Positions 31,779 through 35,440 of a DNA stretch of 35,440 bases are shown in pieces. The position numbers and the translations under genes were made by a program. Below the pieces are notes generated by a model, which did no database searches, was not told the origin of the DNA, and worked only from the letters and a program-made list of their open reading frames with translations. This DNA is from an uncultured Bacilli bacterium (GTDB lineage Bacteria; Bacillota_I; Bacilli_A; RF39; UBA660): positions 1 through 35,440 of the forward strand of contig CAKOPW010000014.1 in the NCBI GenBank assembly GCA_934101115.1, in the 5' to 3' direction. Within the stretch, counting starts at the first letter, position 1; every line of letters begins with the position of its first letter.

Positions 31779-32788
31779 ATTCTTTTTCCGGGTTATCAGC
31801 AATTTTATTACTTATTGCTTTCAAAGTCTCCAAATATTCTTTTCCTACTGGACTTATTGTTTTTACTTGATATATCTTATATTCATATTTTGCTTTTTCT
31901 ATTGCTTCATCATGACTAATTGTACCTGCACCAACAAGTAGCTTTTCTCCAGTACTAGAAAGGATTGTATCTAATTGTTTAATATAATCATCCATATGCA
32001 TCGGATTGTGTCTAATTGCTTGTATTTCAGGAAAATCAAAATATCCAGATACTAAATTATTTAAAATTTTTAGTTCTTCTTCAGTTAAATAATTTTTAGC
32101 AATTACAACATCACTCATTATTTATTGGCAAATCACCACTAAATGTTGTAAGGCCCATAAAAGGTTTATCAGAATCTGCTCGTTCATATATTACTTCAGG
32201 AGCTGTATGTCCATGAGCAGCATAATGAAGTTTATTTTGCACAATCTTAAAGAATTCAATTGATTTAATGTCTTCAGGATCATAATCTACAGCAGTTGCA
32301 TATAAATCAAGAATTTGTCTGTATAATACTTTTTCTGATGACCTAATGTCTTTGATTCTAGCAAGTAATTCTTTCCAATAATTACCTCCACCATTGCCTT
32401 TAAGTCTTTCATCGTCCATAGTGAAACCTTTAATCATATATTCTTTTATTCTTTCAGTCGCCCATCTTCTAAAATTAGTAGCAACTCTTGATTTTATCTT
32501 ATATCCTAAAGAAATAATCATATCCAAATTATAATATGGAATTTCTCTATTAACCATTCTATTTCCTTCTTTTCGAACTTGTCGTAAATTTTGACATGTT
32601 GAACTTTTATCTAGATCTTCCTCTTCATATATATTATTTATATGTTCAACTACGTTAGTTCTTGAAGTAGAGAAAAGTTCAGCCATTTGTTGTTGAGATA
32701 ACCATACTGTTTTTTTTTCAAGTTTTACATCTATTTTTGTTTTACCATCATATAATTGATATATTACTATATTATTGTTTTCATTCAT
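31777..32788 (-). pseudogene. rhuM: RhuM-family protein gene split by a frameshift
   Basis: The N-terminal piece (32788-32111, 225 residues) begins with a KilA/Bro-like DNA-binding pattern typical of RhuM (LSQQQMAELFSTSRTNVVEH, then RWATERIKEYMIKGFTMDD). It runs to TFSGDLPINNE and a TGA. The next reading frame opens immediately at MSDVVIAKNYL (32118) and continues for 113 residues with GKISHE-like AGTISHDEAIEKAKYEY, the normal C-terminus of RhuM. Joined they make the usual ~335-residue length, so one base was lost near 32112, or the two halves are made by stop-start coupling (the ATG overlaps the end of the first frame). RhuM proteins occur on pathogenicity islands and prophages; their role is not established. 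Ribosome site AGGTGAT. Confidence 0.75.
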
Positions 32789-32930
32789 TAGAAATCACCT
32801 ATTAAATTTAAAAGGTGTCAACAAATATAGCTATTGTTCACACCTTCTTTATTACATATTTTAATCTTTTTAATATCAACTTCTGAAAACTAAACTAACT
32901 AATAACTTTTAAATTTCAAATATGTCATTA

Positions 32931-33122
32931 TTATATGCTATTTTCCACAGCAATTCTTATATTTTTTTTACCTGAACCGCAAGAAGTTGATTTCTCTATA
33001 TTATCAGTATTATTAGTATTTATAGTACTATCAGTATTTATTGTATTTTAAGACTAGGTATCATCTGTATTATTTGTGTTGTACGTATTATCTATACTAT
33101 AAGTATTATCTACTGTGGACAT
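32931..33122 (-). pseudogene. Relic of an Asn/Thr/Asp-repeat protein
   Basis: Starting at the ATG at 33120-33122, 63 codons read MSTVDNTYSIDNTYNTNNTD, then DT with two stops (TAG and TAA), NTINTDSTINTNNTDNIEKS, TSCGSGKKNIRIAVENSI, and a final TAA. The repeated NT and DNT units come from degenerate copies of AATACTGAT-like DNA. The two stops are only one codon apart. I see no ribosome site. The remaining gap 32789-32930 and 33123-33217 shows nothing. Confidence 0.4.
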
Positions 33123-33217
33123 TGCCCACATCCGTTCACTAATATAAGTAAATCATATTTCATTATTTTATAAAATGTGCGATTTAAATAATTTATATTA
33201 TTTGTGATATCAGAATA

Positions 33218-33991
33218 TTATAATGCCTTTTGTTTTAAATTATTTTTATATTGTTCTTCAAAATGTTTAAGCATATCTAATGCAATAATAATATTATTTT
33301 CAATATCTTCAAATGAGCTTACCTTATATAAAGATTCTAATTTTTCAACAATATCTTTGGGCAAATGTCTTGAAATATGACATAATTCATAATCATATAT
33401 TTCTGGTGTATAAATTATTCTTGCTATAGTTACAAGTGGTCTAAGGATTTGTTTTTCATATTCCATATAACATTCTAAATATTGATTTCTTTTGATATAC
33501 TTAGTCACTCTAGAATATTGTAAAATTCTATTCTTCTTTTGCTCAAAAACAGTATCTAATTCTTCTTTATCTATTTGTGACTGTTCATGAAAACTAATAA
33601 CATTTTTCTTATCAAATATCACTAATGGTACTTCAGTTATACTATCTCTTGCAAAAGAAGTGTCTTCTCTGTCTCTTGAATCGTTTTGAGCAGCTAAATC
33701 AATTGTTAAATACTCATTTGTATTTTCTATGTGTATATTGCTTTGATATATATCAGGTGTTGATTGATCCATTCTGGAATCAATCTTACCAAGCAATGAT
33801 AAGTGTTCTACTAAATCAAAAATAAATGAATTTCTTTTAGAATCTTCAACATCAAACCAAAAATCCAAATCAAAATATTCATCAACTTGATTTAATCCAT
33901 CTGCTCCTTCTAACCACATGGCATAAACATAGTCCTTCGACATAGCATATTTTTTTATATAATCAATAATATAATTTCTATCTAATTGCAT
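33218..33991 (-). CDS. Nucleotidyltransferase-fold protein (aminoglycoside adenylyltransferase-like)
   Basis: 257 residues. The N-terminal motif YVYAMWLEGADGLNQVDEYF followed by DLDFWFDVED fits a Pol-beta-type nucleotidyltransferase fold (G-x-D ... D-x-D, here DLD with a later Asp). A further acidic strand follows (YLTIDLAAQND). The C-terminal half is helical (YIKRNQYLECYMEYEKQILR), like AadE-type antibiotic adenylyltransferases. The usual G-S motif is replaced by E-G-A-D-G, so I cannot say whether it is an active resistance enzyme. Ribosome site AGGAGATGG. It lies next to the recombinase relic, an accessory-DNA setting. Confidence 0.7.
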   Translation of the reverse strand: MQLDRNYIIDYIKKYAMSKDYVYAMWLEGADGLNQVDEYFDLDFWFDVEDSKRNSFIFDLVEHLSLLGKIDSRMDQSTPDIYQSNIHIENTNEYLTIDLAAQNDSRDREDTSFARDSITEVPLVIFDKKNVISFHEQSQIDKEELDTVFEQKKNRILQYSRVTKYIKRNQYLECYMEYEKQILRPLVTIARIIYTPEIYDYELCHISRHLPKDIVEKLESLYKVSSFEDIENNIIIALDMLKHFEEQYKNNLKQKAL

Positions 33992-34060
33992 GTTACCATC
34001 TCCTATTATGATTATACCATACTTTCTTAAACTTTTTAATTTGTATACTTACTTATCTTT

Positions 34061-35312
34061 TTAACAAATATTATTTTCAATATATTCTATATTGGAACTT
34101 ATACCATATTCAAATGATTTAATCACTTCATTTTTATCAACTTCTGTACTTTTAATATAATATTTTTGAGTCTTTTCTATTCTTTTATGCCATAATACTA
34201 CAGCAATATCTTTTATTTCACAGCCATTAATTAAACAAATAGCAGCAAAACTGCCTCTTAAATCATAAAATCTGCACTTTACTCCTAATTCATGATGAAT
34301 TATCTTAATTGGATATTTAACAATATCAGTTCCAGAATATGTCCCATCTTTTCGAGTAAATACCATATCTACTCTATTACGTTTAGAATTACTTTCTATA
34401 ACTTTATACTCAACTAATTTACCGTATTTATTTTTAACTTCTTCTAAAACATACTTTTTATAATTCTTACTATATTGTTTCTTATAACTATGTTGAATAT
34501 TTTTATAATTTAATAATACTTTATATAAATTATCACAAATATATACTTTTTTCTGACTTCCAATGATTTTTGTAGTTCCTACATACCACCTACCGTTTTC
34601 TTCTTTATCTTTTGCATATACTGTTTTACTTACTTTAATAATTCTATTATCTAAATCTAGATCATCTCAAATTAAAGCAAATACTTCAACCGTTCTCATA
34701 CCTGTGTAACAAGCAGTTAAGAATGCTGATAAAAAACTTTATTATTTTTAAATCTATTTAAAATATTTTGTGTTTCTTCATTAGTATAAATATGACCTAC
34801 ATTGTTTTTTTTAGTTCAAATGACAGCAAGCTAGGGACTTGTAAATCTGCTGCCGGATCATAATCAATAAAGCCAAAATAATATGTTGCATATCTTAATG
34901 AACTTTTAATTACTTTTTGATAATTTCTTAATGCTTCTTTAGTAGTTGATGTTTGATATAACCTTAATAATGCTTGATTAAGTATATATGAAGTTATCAC
35001 TGATAATTTATAATTACCTAATTTCTTTTTATATTACTAAAAGATTCTTTATATCTTTTTGCTGTGGAATACTTATAATTAATTTCAAAGTACCCACTCA
35101 TCCAATAATCTAAATATTCAGAATATAACATATTACTTTCTTTTGTATTATCTCCATTAATAAACTCATTATATGCCTTTTGACCTACTATATATGCTTC
35201 ATTTTTAGTTCTAAAACCTGATTTAGTTATTGGTTTTCTTTTTCCATTTACTTTACCTACATCAAAACAATATTGATATGCATTACCTCTTTTTTTATAC
35301 TGATCATCTTAT
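34061..35312 (-). pseudogene. int: Degraded tyrosine recombinase (phage-type integrase)
   Basis: The whole ~410-residue integrase can be followed across frames. YKKRGNAYQYCFDVGKVNG (35312) opens the arm-binding domain, with an in-frame TAA just upstream. The core-binding domain shifts frame near 35020, continues as ITSYILNQALLRLYQTS (to 34797, TAG) and shifts again near 34800. The catalytic domain reads LTACYTGMRTVEVFALI, then a TGA where relatives have Trp (TWEDI). It then runs open through VYAKDKEENGRWYVG, VFTRKDGTYSGTDIVKYP, YDLRGSFAAICLINGCE and LWHKRIEKTQKYY to 34061. The catalytic Arg in GMR, the Arg in YDLRGS and the Tyr are present, but LGH has become LWH. At least four disabling changes make it inactive. 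Confidence 0.85.
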
Positions 35313-35370
35313 CATCTTCCTTTCTTTTGATCATTATAATTTTACAACAAAAAGAAAGTAGCATTTAAAA

Positions 35371-35440
35371 TGTAACCTATAAAGTGGACACTCAAAAAAA
35401 AGAGAGACCTACTTTATAGGTTTTTATTATGTCTTGTTAT
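35371..35440. mobile_element. Probable end of an IS3-like insertion sequence
   Basis: TGTAACCTATAAAGTGGACA from 35371 begins with TG and contains AGTGGACAC, as do IS3-family terminal repeats. Next to it, on the minus strand, the hairpin ACCTA-TAAAG-TAGGT is followed by CTCTCTTTTTTTT, the form of a terminator for a transposase gene lying to the right of the window. In addition AACCTATAAAGT (35374-35385) and ACTTTATAGGTT (35411-35422) form a perfect 12-bp inverted repeat. The other end and any target duplication are outside the window. Confidence 0.4.

Noticed and set aside
1..35440. CRISPR array, tRNA or rRNA genes
   Set aside because: No evenly spaced direct repeats, cloverleaf-like sequence or rRNA-like segment was found by eye on either strand.
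1..35440. Mycoplasma-type code with TGA as Trp
   Set aside because: Several intact genes end in TGA and prfB (which reads UGA) is present with its autoregulatory TGA.

Overview
The window looks like chromosome of an AT-rich, low-GC Gram-positive bacterium of the Bacilli or Mollicutes-like gut lineages (RF39-type is my guess, from protein style only). The genetic code is the standard one: TGA ends several genes, and prfB carries the classic autoregulatory +1 frameshift at an in-frame TGA. Genes are packed tightly with ATGA or shorter overlaps, and T-tailed terminator hairpins often run into the end of the gene they close. No tRNA, rRNA or CRISPR array was seen.

Positions 1-9500 are a condensed form of the replication-origin-proximal neighbourhood known from Bacillus: rpsF-ssb-rpsR, rplI-dnaB, an envelope M23 peptidase, a walJ-like hydrolase, rlmH, ychF and an HtrA protease. 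At the left edge is a partial nicotinamidase gene whose promoter carries twin palindromes. Positions 9488-10891 hold an Abi-type HEPN gene and a small unknown gene. Positions 10974-16059 form one minus-strand run: membrane-anchored XRE regulator, zinc-ribbon membrane protein, TPM-domain protein, prfB, YitT-like protein and a lipoprotein. Positions 16417-18359 form a DNA-alkylation-repair run (tag, ogt and a DUF1848 protein), followed by tspO and an acetyltransferase.

From about 19600 onward the window becomes accessory. It holds a 614-residue protein I do not recognise; a 1 kb stretch of decayed genes with an intact-looking operator-like palindrome; two zinc-ribbon membrane proteins, one a 943-residue fusion with calcium-binding repeats, a von Willebrand A domain and a papain-like C-terminal domain; a TetR regulator whose end is fused out of frame to the stump of an ABC transporter; a VanY-like peptidase; a NUDIX-SDR-GNAT run; and an ADP-ribosylglycohydrolase.

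Positions 31700-35440 look like a degraded island: a split RhuM gene, a relic of an Asn/Thr-rich protein, a nucleotidyltransferase, a tyrosine recombinase broken by several mutations, and the probable end of an insertion sequence. The most unusual items are the 943-residue fusion, the 614-residue orphan, the palindromes at 567-621 and 22098-22145, and the TetR/ABC deletion scar.
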